Shown: positions 27,235 through 36,277, counted from the first letter of the stretch. The stretch: DNA of 64,000 nt from Campylobacteraceae bacterium (GCA_013373175.1 JABXII010000016.1:1-64000), one strand, 5' to 3'. Notes: a model not told the origin generated them from the sequence alone. Numbers and translations: made by a program.

Positions 27235-27628
27235 ACTTTTCAAACTCTTCATCATAAAAGCATCCAAGTTGACAGTGCGTAACTTTTATATCTGAGTTAT
27301 TAATTGTTGAACCAACTTTTCTTAAGCTAGCACCTCTATCCCTTGCAGTATACCATGCAACTTCACATTCAACTTTTTTATTTTGAGCAAAGTTTCTTGA
27401 AAGTTTGTCATATATATTATCATCAAGTTCAGAAAAAGATATTTTCCCAAATACTCCTAATTCACAGTTCGTAATTTTTATATTCATTGACTTTGTAACT
27501 TGTGCCATATCTTTAGGTTTCATACCTATTAACCTTGCAACTTTAAATGCTTTTAGACAGGATAATTTGCCTTCTTCATCAAGATTTGTTAATAGTAATT
27601 CTTTTTGAATATTATCAAGTTTTTTCAT
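27221..27628 (-). CDS. Hypothetical protein with an internal duplication
   Basis: The 135-residue protein consists largely of two related units of about 36 residues (26-61 and 90-125). Both follow the pattern A-R-x-x-G, later V, then IKITNCELGVFG in the first and IKVTHCQLGCFY in the second. Each unit has one Cys at the same place, so metal or cofactor binding is possible. The units look helix-turn-helix-like at their starts, but I cannot assign a family. The gene overlaps the HAD phosphatase start by 14 bases. Confidence 0.7.
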   Translation of the reverse strand: MKKLDNIQKELLLTNLDEEGKLSCLKAFKVARLIGMKPKDMAQVTKSMNIKITNCELGVFGKISFSELDDNIYDKLSRNFAQNKKVECEVAWYTARDRGASLRKVGSTINNSDIKVTHCQLGCFYDEEFEKYDDK

Positions 27629-27727
27629 TAATTTATATTGCCTTAAAATTTTTTGAAATTATATAATTATATCATAACATACGTGTAGCAAATGTGATAC
27701 TTTTGTACAATTTATAAAATATTTACT

Positions 27728-27821
27728 AAAAAAAAAGTAGAGCAAGGAGAAAGCTCTACTTTTTAAGGAGATTGTTTGTTCGCAAAAATGCTATGAGTAG
27801 GTTCGCGGCTACTCATTGCTT
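27728..27821 (-). ncRNA. Candidate trans-acting small RNA with two CUCC motifs
   Basis: On the minus strand, a perfect -10 TATAAT (complement of 27828-27833) is followed about seven bases later by an 8-bp stem, ATGAGTAG with CTACTCAT (27793-27816). A single-stranded linker with AATCTCCTTAA comes next. A perfect 12-bp terminator stem follows (AAAAAGTAGAGC with its complement, 27732-27764), whose loop holds TTTCTCCTT, and then nine U residues. Both CUCC segments could pair with Shine-Dalgarno sites. The piece lies after the stop of the Mla-RND-LOG operon, so it could also be a processed 3' end of that mRNA. No open reading frame of note lies inside. Confidence 0.6.
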
Positions 27822-27827
27822 AATAAA

Positions 27828-27833
27828 ATTATA
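27828..27833 (-). promoter_or_regulatory. Promoter -10 of the small RNA candidate
   Basis: The complement reads TATAAT, flanked by A/T-rich sequence, 33-38 bases after the LOG gene stop codon and immediately before the first hairpin of the small RNA candidate. Confidence 0.5.
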
Positions 27834-27865
27834 ATAGTTAAGTATTAATGAGCAGTAACAAAAAA

Positions 27866-28450
27866 TTAATGATTCGTTAACGCTTTTAAAATCTCCCATT
27901 TACTCTTTGGTGCTTCATAGTTTATAAAACCTTTATATATCTCCTGTATATCGTCACTTACAATAATTGAATCCAAATGTTCTTTTAGCATAAAACCTTC
28001 ATTTACAGCATTTTGTAAAAAAGCTAATAAATTATCATAATATCCATTTACGTTAAAAAAAGCACAAGGTTTAGTGCTATATCCAACTTGAATTGAAGTT
28101 AATATTTCTGAAATCTCTTCTAAAGTACCAAAACCACCAGGATAAGCAATGAAAGCATCTGCTAATTCTTCCATCTTTATTTTTCTTTCTCTCATGCTAT
28201 TTACTTTGAAGATGTTTGAAAGTTTTTCGTTTTCTAACTCTTTTTTTGCAAGGTCATGGGTTATTACTCCATATACAGGAATACTCTTTTTTAAAGCATA
28301 GTTTGAAATAACTCCCATAAGCCCAGATTCACTTCCACCATAAACTATTGAACAGTTTTCTTTAGCTAGGTAATCAACCATCTTTAAAGCTGTTATTCTG
28401 TAGATCTCATTTTTACCAAAGTTTGAACCACAATATATTGCAATATTCAT
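27866..28450 (-). CDS. LOG family nucleoside 5'-monophosphate phosphoribohydrolase
   Basis: The 194-residue protein opens NIAIYCGSNFGKNEIY and has the LOG motifs SMRERKIKM and PGGFGTLEEISEI (catalytic Arg and Glu). LOG enzymes split the base from nucleoside 5'-monophosphates; plant members make cytokinins, and bacterial substrates are less clear. It directly abuts the RND transporter gene (no spacer), so it belongs to the mlaA-mlaC-RND transcript, although no mechanistic tie is evident. Confidence 0.88.
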   Translation of the reverse strand: MNIAIYCGSNFGKNEIYRITALKMVDYLAKENCSIVYGGSESGLMGVISNYALKKSIPVYGVITHDLAKKELENEKLSNIFKVNSMRERKIKMEELADAFIAYPGGFGTLEEISEILTSIQVGYSTKPCAFFNVNGYYDNLLAFLQNAVNEGFMLKEHLDSIIVSDDIQEIYKGFINYEAPKSKWEILKALTNH

Positions 28451-30943
28451 TTATTCAAGACTTTTAATTTTTTTATTACCATAAGGTTTAAAAAGAATTA
28501 ATAGTTTTGGAAGTAAAAGTAGGGCAGAACTTAAAATAGTTGCCATTACAATAACTGTTAATAGTCCAAAATAAATAGTTGGAATAAGGTTTGAAAGTAC
28601 TAAAATAGAAAAACCAACAATTACTACTAAAGAAGTATAAGTCATAGCATAACCGATACTTTCATGACTTCTTTTCATAGCTTCCATATAATTATGGTCT
28701 TTTTTATACTCTTCATGGAATCTATGTATGTAGTGAATTGTATCATCTACCCCAATCCCAATTGAAATAGCAGCAATAGTAATTGTCATAATATCTAAAG
28801 GAATAGTAAGCCATCCCATAATTCCAAATATAATAGAGATAGGAACAATATTTGCTAGTATTGCAATTGTCGCTATTTTAAATGATTTAAATAAAATTAA
28901 AAACATTATAAATAAAATGACAACAACAAACCCTAAAGTTTTGATTTGTGAGTCAAATAGTGATTGCAACATATTATTATATAAAACCATTAAATTTGAT
29001 AATCTAAACTCAACACTTGAACTGTTGATAACAGCAGGAAGTTCATTGTTTATTCTTTTTAATAGTTCATCTCTTCTTAACTTTGGATTTGAATCAACGA
29101 TTCTTGTTGTAATTCTTGCTTGATTGTGTTCAATATTTATATACGGACTTAAAATTATTTTTTTATACTCTAGGGGAAGTTTTTTATAAAGTAATGCAAG
29201 AGTAAAACTATCTAACTCTTTTCCTTCATTTAAAGTTTTTCCTACTTTTAAAAGAGTAGCCAAAGATTGTACTTTTCCTATTTCATCAATGCCTTCTAAA
29301 TAGTTGTGTACTCTGAGAATTATATTTAGTTTATCCCTTGTAAACCAGTATTGTTCGTCATTTTTATCAACGGCAAATTCATCTTCAAAAGAGTCAAAGC
29401 CAGAGTCATCGGTTGTTTCTTTAGCTTTTTCTTTTTCTTCATCCTTGAAAGTAATTACAACATCTAAAGGAGTAGTTCCTCCTAGTTTTTCATCAATTAC
29501 TTTCATCCCTTTGTATATTTGTGTTGATTCTTTAAAATAGTTAATAAAACTATTTTCAACTATAAGTTTAGAAGCACCTGTAAGAGAAAAAATCACGACT
29601 AAAATACTTGCTAATATAATTTTCTTACCATGGTTTTCAACAAGATACTTAGATAAAGTAATTATATTTAACTTGAAGTTAGACTCTTTTGGACTTTTAA
29701 CTTTTTTTAGTAGTATTAGAATTGATGGAAAAACTATAAATGAAATGATTAATGAGATAGCAATACCTGTACTCATCATCCAACCTAGATTTTTAACTGG
29801 TTGAATGCCAGATAAAACTAATGAACCAAAACCTGCAATAGTTGTAATAATCGCAAAGAATGAAGGGTTTAGTTTTGATAAAATAGTATTTATTACTAAC
29901 TTATATTGTGAAGAGTTAGGATAAATAGAATTAAGCTCTCTATATCTTACTATCAAGTGTAAAACAATAGATATTGTAATAATTAATTGTAAGGCAATAA
30001 AGTTTGAAGAAATAACTGTTACTTCCCAAGCAAAAAAGCCTAAGGCTCCAGTTGTTGAAACTACTGAAAGAATACAAATTAATAAGGGTAGAGTTATCCA
30101 AATCATTTGTCTAAAGATAATCCATAAAATAAGAATTAAAAGTAAAACCAAAGTTGAGCCATAGATAACTAAATCATTTTTTACAAAAGTGATAATATCA
30201 TCGGCAATCATATTAACTCCACCTAAAAATAGGGAAGCATTATCTTTATACTTTGCAATAGTAGTTCTTATCTCTTTTATTGTTTGGCTATTTTCTTCTC
30301 TTTGTTTATCTCTAAAGATTTTAAACTCTGCTTGAATTTTATTTAACTGTTCTTCTTCTTTTTGAGATAGAGCATTTTCTCTTTTTTTATCTAATAGTTT
30401 TTTTCTTTTGTCAATAAATTCAAAATATTTTTTATTTTCTTTAAGATTTAAAACAAGTGCAGTTGTTTTAAAATCAGAACTAACTAATGCATTTTTATAT
30501 AATTCAGAAGTTAAAAACTCTTCTTTTACAAGTTTTTTATCTGGATTGCTATTTTGTAAAGTTCTTATATTATCAACAAGTTTTGTTAACTTTTGAACAG
30601 GCGATTGAAGTAAAGGAACATTTAAAATAGAAGTAACTGAGGCAATACTCTCTATTTGTGTTAATTCCTCTGATAATTTTTTTATCTCTTCTAATGTTTC
30701 ATCATTTAGCAAATCTTTTTTGGGAGAATAAGTAACTAATAGAAAATCAGGATTATAATATAGTTTAGAAACTTTTCTAGCAAATTGTAAGTCTTTGTCA
30801 TCATCAAGTAGCAGTGTTTCTGATGAAGCATCTATTTCTAACTTCGTAGAGTAATATCCTAAGAATATTACTCCTAATAAAAGAATAAAAACTGTTTTAA
30901 ATGGGTGTTTAATAACAGTTAAATCAAAAAACTTTTTAGTCAT
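28451..30943 (-). CDS. RND/MMPL-family lipid exporter of an Mla-type operon
   Basis: The 830-residue membrane protein has the RND layout: a first helix (FILLLGVIFLGYYSTK), a large periplasmic loop (about 35-240), a helix bundle, a second helix-loop unit, and helix 10-like GVDDTIHYIHRFHEEYK. A charged insert rich in Glu and Asp lies near residues 490-525. Relatives include HpnN and MMPL transporters for hopanoids and lipids. It lies five bases after an mlaC gene that follows mlaA, in the order also found as Cj1371-Cj1373 in Campylobacter jejuni from memory. I infer that it replaces the MlaFEDB ABC transporter in phospholipid trafficking. Confidence 0.88.
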   Translation of the reverse strand: MTKKFFDLTVIKHPFKTVFILLLGVIFLGYYSTKLEIDASSETLLLDDDKDLQFARKVSKLYYNPDFLLVTYSPKKDLLNDETLEEIKKLSEELTQIESIASVTSILNVPLLQSPVQKLTKLVDNIRTLQNSNPDKKLVKEEFLTSELYKNALVSSDFKTTALVLNLKENKKYFEFIDKRKKLLDKKRENALSQKEEEQLNKIQAEFKIFRDKQREENSQTIKEIRTTIAKYKDNASLFLGGVNMIADDIITFVKNDLVIYGSTLVLLLILILWIIFRQMIWITLPLLICILSVVSTTGALGFFAWEVTVISSNFIALQLIITISIVLHLIVRYRELNSIYPNSSQYKLVINTILSKLNPSFFAIITTIAGFGSLVLSGIQPVKNLGWMMSTGIAISLIISFIVFPSILILLKKVKSPKESNFKLNIITLSKYLVENHGKKIILASILVVIFSLTGASKLIVENSFINYFKESTQIYKGMKVIDEKLGGTTPLDVVITFKDEEKEKAKETTDDSGFDSFEDEFAVDKNDEQYWFTRDKLNIILRVHNYLEGIDEIGKVQSLATLLKVGKTLNEGKELDSFTLALLYKKLPLEYKKIILSPYINIEHNQARITTRIVDSNPKLRRDELLKRINNELPAVINSSSVEFRLSNLMVLYNNMLQSLFDSQIKTLGFVVVILFIMFLILFKSFKIATIAILANIVPISIIFGIMGWLTIPLDIMTITIAAISIGIGVDDTIHYIHRFHEEYKKDHNYMEAMKRSHESIGYAMTYTSLVVIVGFSILVLSNLIPTIYFGLLTVIVMATILSSALLLLPKLLILFKPYGNKKIKSLE

Positions 30944-30948
30944 CTTAT

Positions 30949-31521
30949 CTATTTTTTACTATTTAAGTTTTTAAATAATTCATCAAAAGATTTATCTTTT
31001 AAAAATCCTGCAAATTGTTGTCTGTAAGTTTGGATAATACTTACTCCAAGTAGCTTGATATCATAAATTTTCCAGTCATCTTTTGCTTGTTGATAGAATT
31101 TATAGTTGATATCAAAATTCTCTTTTTCTCCTATAAGTACAGTGTTAAGTACAACTCTATTTTTCTTTGGTTCTTGTGTTCCAAGAAACTTAATCTTTTG
31201 ATTTGTATATAAATCAAGTTTATGAAGATAAGATTTTTTTAGAACTTTAGTAAATAAAGTTGTAAACTCTTTTTGCTTTTCATCTGAAAGAGTATTCCAC
31301 TCTTTCCCTAATGATAATCTTGACATTAAAGTATAATCAAAAATAGGGTCCATTATAGAGACTATTTTTTCACTTTTATCTTCTTGTTTTATTTGATCAT
31401 TTTTTAAAATTGATAATACTTCATTAACTTTTTTAACCATAAATGGTTCTATTTCTTCTTTTGTTACTGCAAATAGTAATGTTGTAGAAATTAGAAATAG
31501 TAGAAAATATTTTTTTAACAT
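30949..31521 (-). CDS. mlaC: MlaC-like periplasmic phospholipid-binding protein (Ttg2D family)
   Basis: The 190-residue protein has a signal peptide (LLFLISTTLLFAVTKEE) and the MlaC fold signatures IMDPIFDYTLMSRLSLGKEW, LSDEKQKEFTTLFTKVLKKS and DDWKIYDIKLLGVSIIQTYR. MlaC carries phospholipids across the periplasm between outer-membrane MlaA and an inner-membrane transporter. Here it stands between mlaA and an RND transporter, which supports that route. Length is normal. Confidence 0.92.
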   Translation of the reverse strand: MLKKYFLLFLISTTLLFAVTKEEIEPFMVKKVNEVLSILKNDQIKQEDKSEKIVSIMDPIFDYTLMSRLSLGKEWNTLSDEKQKEFTTLFTKVLKKSYLHKLDLYTNQKIKFLGTQEPKKNRVVLNTVLIGEKENFDINYKFYQQAKDDWKIYDIKLLGVSIIQTYRQQFAGFLKDKSFDELFKNLNSKK

Positions 31522-31524
31522 TGT

Positions 31525-32256
31525 TTATTCCTTAATCTCTTTTTCTCTTCTTTGATTGTATGCATTTTTTAATAATGAATACAAGTCAATAGCATCTCTT
31601 GTAAATGCTTCATATCTTCCTTGGTTTAAAGAGATATTATTTACAATATTTAGTGTTTGAATTCCTATAGTCTTTTCTGTTCTATTTGGTATTTTATAAT
31701 CTAATGAACCTGCATCAGTTAATGGAGAGATATAACCATCTGCCACTAAGCCAAAAGTATCTCTTATATTTGATGGTCCTAAAAATGGTAATACTAGGTG
31801 AAAACCTTCTCCTGCACCATAAAATCCAAGAGTTTGACCAAAGTCTTCTTTTCTTTCTTTTAGATTCATTTTTGTAGCAGGATCCATTAATCCAGCTATT
31901 CCAATAGTAGAGTTAATAGCAAATCTTCCTAACTCTTCAAAGGCATGATCAAATTTTAATTGAAGAATATTGTTTACAAATCTAATTGGAAATTTAATAT
32001 TATCAATAAAGTTTGAAATACCAGTTCTAGCAACTTCAGGAACAACTTTTGCATAACCATCTGCTGTTGGTTCTAATACGTTCAAATAAATATAATGATT
32101 AAAAGATGTCATTGCACGGTTATAGCCTTCAAGTGGATCGAAGCTTTCTTTAGGAGTAGTAAATTCACTAAACTCACTATTTAAATCATCTTTTTCTAGT
32201 TCTTGCGCAAAACTAATGCTAACAATCATTAAAAAAAGAACAATAAACTTTTTCAT
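31525..32256 (-). CDS. mlaA: MlaA/VacJ family outer-membrane lipid asymmetry protein
   Basis: The 243-residue protein shows the MlaA core: FDPLEGYNRAMTSFNHYIY, then GISNFIDNIKFPIRFVNNIL, NSTIGIAGLMDPATKM, EDFGQTLGFYGAGEGFHLV and LPFLGPSNIRDTFGLVAD. MlaA removes misplaced phospholipids from the outer leaflet. The signal peptide ends SISFAQELEKDD with no cysteine, so it appears to be processed by signal peptidase I and not to be a lipoprotein as in E. coli. It is the first gene of the mlaA-mlaC-RND-LOG operon. Confidence 0.92.
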   Translation of the reverse strand: MKKFIVLFLMIVSISFAQELEKDDLNSEFSEFTTPKESFDPLEGYNRAMTSFNHYIYLNVLEPTADGYAKVVPEVARTGISNFIDNIKFPIRFVNNILQLKFDHAFEELGRFAINSTIGIAGLMDPATKMNLKERKEDFGQTLGFYGAGEGFHLVLPFLGPSNIRDTFGLVADGYISPLTDAGSLDYKIPNRTEKTIGIQTLNIVNNISLNQGRYEAFTRDAIDLYSLLKNAYNQRREKEIKE

Positions 32257-32325
32257 TTTAACTTTTCCTTGTGTGTGTGTAAAGAAAGATAGAATAGCTA
32301 AAAATATTATAAAAAAAGCTTAATA

Positions 32326-33171
32326 TCAAAAATAATTATTAAGTACTCTTATAGCTTGTAACGGATCTACTTGGACACCATGTATTCTAAAGGAGAAATG
32401 TAAATGTGGGCCAGTAACTCTACCTGTGCTACCACTTAAACCAAGAATATCTCCTTTTTTTATAAGGTCACCTTCTTTATAATACATTTTACTTAAATGG
32501 TAATACCCAGAGTAGATACCATTTCCATGGTCTATTACAATAGAATTTCCTGCATAAAATCTATTTTTTGCAATAACTACTTTTCCATCATTACTTGCTT
32601 TTATTTTAGTACCTACAGAAGCTCTATAATCTGTTCCACTATGATAAGATTTAAGTGTTCCATTATAAACTCTTTTTTTACCAAAATCACTAGTAATTTT
32701 AGTTTCAAGGGGATAAATAAATTTCTCTTTAATGTATAGTTTGGAAGTGGTTGTTTCATAGATTTTCATTGCTTCTTCATACTCTTTTGAAACACGTTGT
32801 TTATCTTTTTCATTTAATACAACTTTTGAACTATCTACGTTTATAACTTCACTTTTATAATTCCCATCAATAACTTCAATAGGAATACCTTTAAAAACTT
32901 TTTTTTCATTCTCAATATATGAAATGATGATTTTATATTTTTTTAGTTCTTTATAATATGAGATTGGAATTAGAGCATAATAACTATCTTTTTCTTTTGA
33001 AAAAGCAAAAAAATTGATGTTATGTTTATCTAATGTTAATTTTGGCTCTTTGATATTTTTTTTAACAATTTTAAGAAAAATAGTATTTGCATTTTCTATT
33101 TTTTTTGAAGAAATTTCAATGGCAAATATTAATTGATTAATAATAAATAAAAGTATAAATATTTTTTTCAT
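32326..33171 (-). CDS. M23-family peptidase (LytM-type, periplasmic)
   Basis: The 281-residue protein has a signal peptide (KKIFILLFIINQLIFAIEI), a middle beta-rich part, and a C-terminal LytM domain. Zinc ligands are visible in SYHSGTDYRASVG (His, Asp) and GPHLHFSFRIHG (HxH), with GNSIVIDHGNGIYSGYYHL between. Such enzymes cut peptidoglycan cross-links; in Campylobacterota, relatives set cell shape. All expected catalytic residues are present, so it should be active. No neighbouring divisome gene indicates which role. Confidence 0.92.
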   Translation of the reverse strand: MKKIFILLFIINQLIFAIEISSKKIENANTIFLKIVKKNIKEPKLTLDKHNINFFAFSKEKDSYYALIPISYYKELKKYKIIISYIENEKKVFKGIPIEVIDGNYKSEVINVDSSKVVLNEKDKQRVSKEYEEAMKIYETTTSKLYIKEKFIYPLETKITSDFGKKRVYNGTLKSYHSGTDYRASVGTKIKASNDGKVVIAKNRFYAGNSIVIDHGNGIYSGYYHLSKMYYKEGDLIKKGDILGLSGSTGRVTGPHLHFSFRIHGVQVDPLQAIRVLNNYF

Positions 33172-33231
33172 GAAATAATCTTATCGAAAAAATATTATTA
33201 CTATCTTATAAAGCTATTATCTCAAAAAGGG

Positions 33232-33237
33232 TATACT
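33232..33237 (+). promoter_or_regulatory. Promoter -10 of yebC
   Basis: GGGTATACTACGC holds TATACT, 30 bases upstream of the yebC ATG. No -35 is evident. Confidence 0.45.
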
Positions 33238-33266
33238 ACGCAAAAATTAAAGTTTATGGAGTTTTT

Positions 33267-33974
33267 ATGGGTAGAGCCTTTGAATATCGAAAAGCAGCAA
33301 AAATGAAAAGATGGGGAAATATGTCAAGAGTTTTCCCAAAACTAGCAAAAGCAATCGAAATTGCAGCAAAAGCTGGTGGTGGTGATCCTGAAATGAACCC
33401 AGTTTTAAGAACAGCTATTCTTAATGCAAAATCACAAAACTTACCAAAAGCAAATATTGAAGCAGCTATTAAAAGAGCTACAGGAAAAGATGCAAAAAAC
33501 TATACTGATGTTAATTTTGAAGGTAAAGGACCTCACGGGGTACTTGTATTTGTAGAATGTGCAACTGATAATAACACAAGAACAGTAGCAAATGTAAAAA
33601 TGCACTTTAATAAAAATGGTGGTCAAGTTGTTCCAACTGGTTCTTTAGAGTTTATGTTTGATAGAAAAGCTATCTTTGAGTTTGATAAACCAGATATGGA
33701 TTTAGAAGAGTTAGAGTTAGAACTTATTGATGCAGGATTAGAAGAGCTTGAAGAAGAAGATGGTTTATGTATTGCACTTGCAAACTATACTGACTTTGGA
33801 AATATGAATACAAAATTTGAAGAGCTTGGAATTGAGCTTAAAAAAGCTGAGTTAAAAAGAATTTCAAATAATCCACAAGAGTTTACAGAAGAACAACAAG
33901 AAGAGATTGGAAAGTTATTAGAAAAACTTGAAGATGATGATGATGTTCAAGCTGTATTTACTAATATGGAATAA
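33267..33974 (+). CDS. yebC: YebC/PmpR family DNA-binding regulatory protein
   Basis: The 235-residue protein has the family signatures [52 protein letters not shown] and [16 protein letters not shown]. YebC proteins bind DNA or the ribosome; recent work links them to relief of translational stalling. The N-terminal GRAFEYRKA is the epsilon-type start. It ends in a bidirectional hairpin shared with the M48 protease gene. Confidence 0.95.
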   Translation: MGRAFEYRKAAKMKRWGNMSRVFPKLAKAIEIAAKAGGGDPEMNPVLRTAILNAKSQNLPKANIEAAIKRATGKDAKNYTDVNFEGKGPHGVLVFVECATDNNTRTVANVKMHFNKNGGQVVPTGSLEFMFDRKAIFEFDKPDMDLEELELELIDAGLEELEEEDGLCIALANYTDFGNMNTKFEELGIELKKAELKRISNNPQEFTEEQQEEIGKLLEKLEDDDDVQAVFTNME

Positions 33975-34005
33975 AAAATAACATAGTTTAACTATGTTAT
34001 TTTTT
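33973..34005. terminator. Bidirectional intrinsic terminator between yebC and the M48 protease gene
   Basis: A perfect 14-bp stem, AAAAAATAACATAG with its complement, with a five-base loop. The A and T runs at its ends give a U tract in both directions. It overlaps both stop codons. Confidence 0.85.
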
Positions 34006-34752
34006 CTTTTCTATATTTTTTATTATATTTTTAATTTTTGCAATTCTAGTTTCTGAACTAGGGTGAGTAGAAAGAAATTCTATACTCTCTTTTTTGCCTT
34101 CATTCATATTTTCCCAAAACTTTACAGCTTCATTTAAATCATATCCTGCTTTAGCCATAAGATAAATTCCTATTTCATCAGCTTCATTTTCTTGCATTCT
34201 TCCATAAGGCATTAAAACTCCATATTGAGAACCTAAACCATAAGCTATATTAAATGATTTTGTATATTCTGGTGCCTGAGTTGATATTGCAATATTTCCT
34301 AAGATTTGAATACCTTGTGAAACCATATTTGTGCTTATTCTTTCTGCTCCATGTCTTGCAAGAGCATGTGCTATTTCATGGGAAATAACAGTTGCAAGTT
34401 GGTCATCATTTTTGGCTACTTTTAATATACCAGTATAAACAACAACTTTTCCCCCTGGCAAACAAAAGGCATTTTTAGCTTTATTCTCAATTAGATTAAA
34501 TTCCCAATCATAGTTTTTATTTGCAACTTTTGCTATTCTTTTACCAATCTCTTTTACTCTTTTTGAATCCTTAGTATTTTCAATAACTTTTGATTCTTTT
34601 AAAGTTTTTTCATAACTTTGCTCACCTAAAGCTAACTCTTTTTCATCAGAGATTAATATCATTTGGCTTCTATTTGTATATGGTGTTTTACTTGTACAAC
34701 CAACAATTAATAGTACTAAAAAAAATACTGAAACTATTTGTTTGATTTTCAC
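33997..34752 (-). CDS. M48-family metalloprotease lipoprotein (LoiP/BepA-like)
   Basis: The 251-residue protein has a lipoprotein signal (VFFLVLLIVGCTSK) and the zinc motif SHEIAHALARHGAE with a downstream Glu in NEADEIGIYLMAKAGYD. TFFSTHPSSETRI-like text near the end (FLSTHPSSETRIAKI) is typical of M48B outer-membrane quality-control proteases. The start is GTG 34752, preceded by AAAGGAGACAAA; the longer in-frame ATG at 34782 would hide the signal peptide. It converges on yebC. Confidence 0.92.
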   Translation of the reverse strand: MKIKQIVSVFFLVLLIVGCTSKTPYTNRSQMILISDEKELALGEQSYEKTLKESKVIENTKDSKRVKEIGKRIAKVANKNYDWEFNLIENKAKNAFCLPGGKVVVYTGILKVAKNDDQLATVISHEIAHALARHGAERISTNMVSQGIQILGNIAISTQAPEYTKSFNIAYGLGSQYGVLMPYGRMQENEADEIGIYLMAKAGYDLNEAVKFWENMNEGKKESIEFLSTHPSSETRIAKIKNIIKNIEKKK

Positions 34753-34845
34753 TTTGTCTCCTTTTATTTCTAATTTTATCAAAAAGAAAATTATTTTAAG
34801 AAAATTAGTGTAGAATTATTTTTTTATTTAGGAGATATATATTAA

Positions 34846-35736
34846 ATGAATCATACAAAAGGAAACATTTTAGGTCTTATAACAATTCTTTCCTGGTCAT
34901 CTCTTGCTTTATTTACAGTTTATTCAGGAAAAATTCCTGCTTTTTTATTATTAACAATCTCATTTTCAGTAGCTTCTATTATTGGCTTATTAATGTTATT
35001 AAAACAAAGAAGAAGATTAAGAGAGTTATTAAATGTACCATTAAAAGCTTATATTGTTGGGGTAGTAGGACTATTTGGATACCATTTTTTCTATTTTTTA
35101 GCCATAAAAAATGCACCCGCAGTAGAAGCAAATTTGATTAACTATTTATGGCCTTTATTAATTGTAGTTTTTTCTGCACTTTTACCAAATGAAAAGTTAA
35201 AATGGTTTCATATAGTAGGTACAATATTAGCATTAGCAGGTGCATTTTTATTAGTATTAAAAGATGGAAGCTTAGAGTTTGATGCAAAATATACTTTGGG
35301 TTATAGTTTTGCTTTAGTTGCAGCTCTTCTTTGGTCTTCTTACTCTGTTATTTCAAAAACATTAACTCATGTGCCAACTTTTGCAGTTACTGGATTTTGT
35401 ATTTTAACAGCTATTTTTTCTTTTACTTCACATTTAATATTTGAACAAATGTATTTGCCAACTTTTGTTGAGTTTATTTCTGCAATTATGTTAGGACTTG
35501 GACCAGTTGGTGGAGCTTTTTATTTATGGGATTTTGCTCTAAAAAATGGAGACATAAAAGTTTTAGGTTCCCTTGCTTATTTAGCACCATTGTTGTCAAC
35601 TTTATTATTAGTGGTAGTTGGAATTTCAAATATGACAACAACAGTTGCAATAGCTTGTGTCTTAATTATATTAGGTTCAATAATTAGTTCAAAACAGTAT
35701 CTGCGACTTATTAAAAACTATATTTTTAAATCTTGA
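34846..35736 (+). CDS. EamA/DMT-superfamily transporter
   Basis: The 296-residue protein has ten hydrophobic segments arranged as two EamA repeats (for example IVGVVGLFGYHFFYFLAIKN and ALVAALLWSSYSVISKTLTH). Members export amino acids and related metabolites; the substrate here is unknown. AGGAGATATATATTA precedes the ATG. The stop codon overlaps the end of the convergent thioesterase gene by 11 bases. Confidence 0.9.
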   Translation: MNHTKGNILGLITILSWSSLALFTVYSGKIPAFLLLTISFSVASIIGLLMLLKQRRRLRELLNVPLKAYIVGVVGLFGYHFFYFLAIKNAPAVEANLINYLWPLLIVVFSALLPNEKLKWFHIVGTILALAGAFLLVLKDGSLEFDAKYTLGYSFALVAALLWSSYSVISKTLTHVPTFAVTGFCILTAIFSFTSHLIFEQMYLPTFVEFISAIMLGLGPVGGAFYLWDFALKNGDIKVLGSLAYLAPLLSTLLLVVVGISNMTTTVAIACVLIILGSIISSKQYLRLIKNYIFKS

Positions 35737-36169
35737 TTACATAAATACCTTCAAAATCAACGCATACTTTTTCATCTTCGATAATTTGAGACTTGATTCT
35801 TAAAGAAGCACTTCCTTTTGAGTCAAGTTTCTCTTTTACTCTTTTTATTTCTTCTTCATTAGGCATAGTTGTTTCACAATATAAGTTTTTAGTTACAGGT
35901 GCTCTATATGAGGTATCACTTTTAATTACCGCAATCATTGTATCTTTGAAGTTTAATTGTTCTTCAATTACTAAATAACAAGCACTCCAAGCTGAAATTG
36001 TTACAAGAGTACTTAAACTTCCTGCAAAACCTGTTTGTTTATCATTTATATTGGGTTCAATAGGTGCTGTTGTAATTAATTTATCTTCTTTAATCTCTTC
36101 TGGACTTATTTGCATGTATTTAGTTAATGGAATCTGTTTATGAAGTTTTTCTTTTAATTTTTTTAACAA
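35726..36169 (-). CDS. YiiD_C-type hotdog thioesterase
   Basis: The 147-residue protein has IPLTKYMQI, then PIEPNINDKQTGFAGSLSTL, ISAWSACYLVIEE and TSYRAPVTKNLYCE. This matches the putative thioesterase domain found at the C-terminus of YiiD and as stand-alone proteins with a hotdog fold. The acyl substrate is not known. The start at 36169 is ATG following AAAGGATTGA. Confidence 0.82.
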   Translation of the reverse strand: MLKKLKEKLHKQIPLTKYMQISPEEIKEDKLITTAPIEPNINDKQTGFAGSLSTLVTISAWSACYLVIEEQLNFKDTMIAVIKSDTSYRAPVTKNLYCETTMPNEEEIKRVKEKLDSKGSASLRIKSQIIEDEKVCVDFEGIYVIKI

Positions 36170-36260
36170 TTCAATCCTTTCTATATAAATAAAATTTATT
36201 AAAATAATATATTATCTTGATTATTTAAGTCAAAAATAAAAATATATTTTAAATATTGTA

Positions 36261-36277
36261 TGTACAATAATTGTACA
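36261..36277. promoter_or_regulatory. TGTACAAT palindrome upstream of acnB
   Basis: TGTACAAT and ATTGTACA are perfect 8-base arms around one central A. A second half-site (TGTAC) follows five bases later, and another (TTGTACA) lies nearer the promoter. Spacing suggests an operator for a dimeric regulator; no known binding motif of this phylum is matched with confidence. Confidence 0.5.

Noticed and set aside
27770-27835. Plus-strand mini open frame in the small RNA candidate region
   Set aside because: About 20 codons with a TTG start too close to the AAGGAG; the minus-strand RNA reading explains promoter, hairpins and U tract better.
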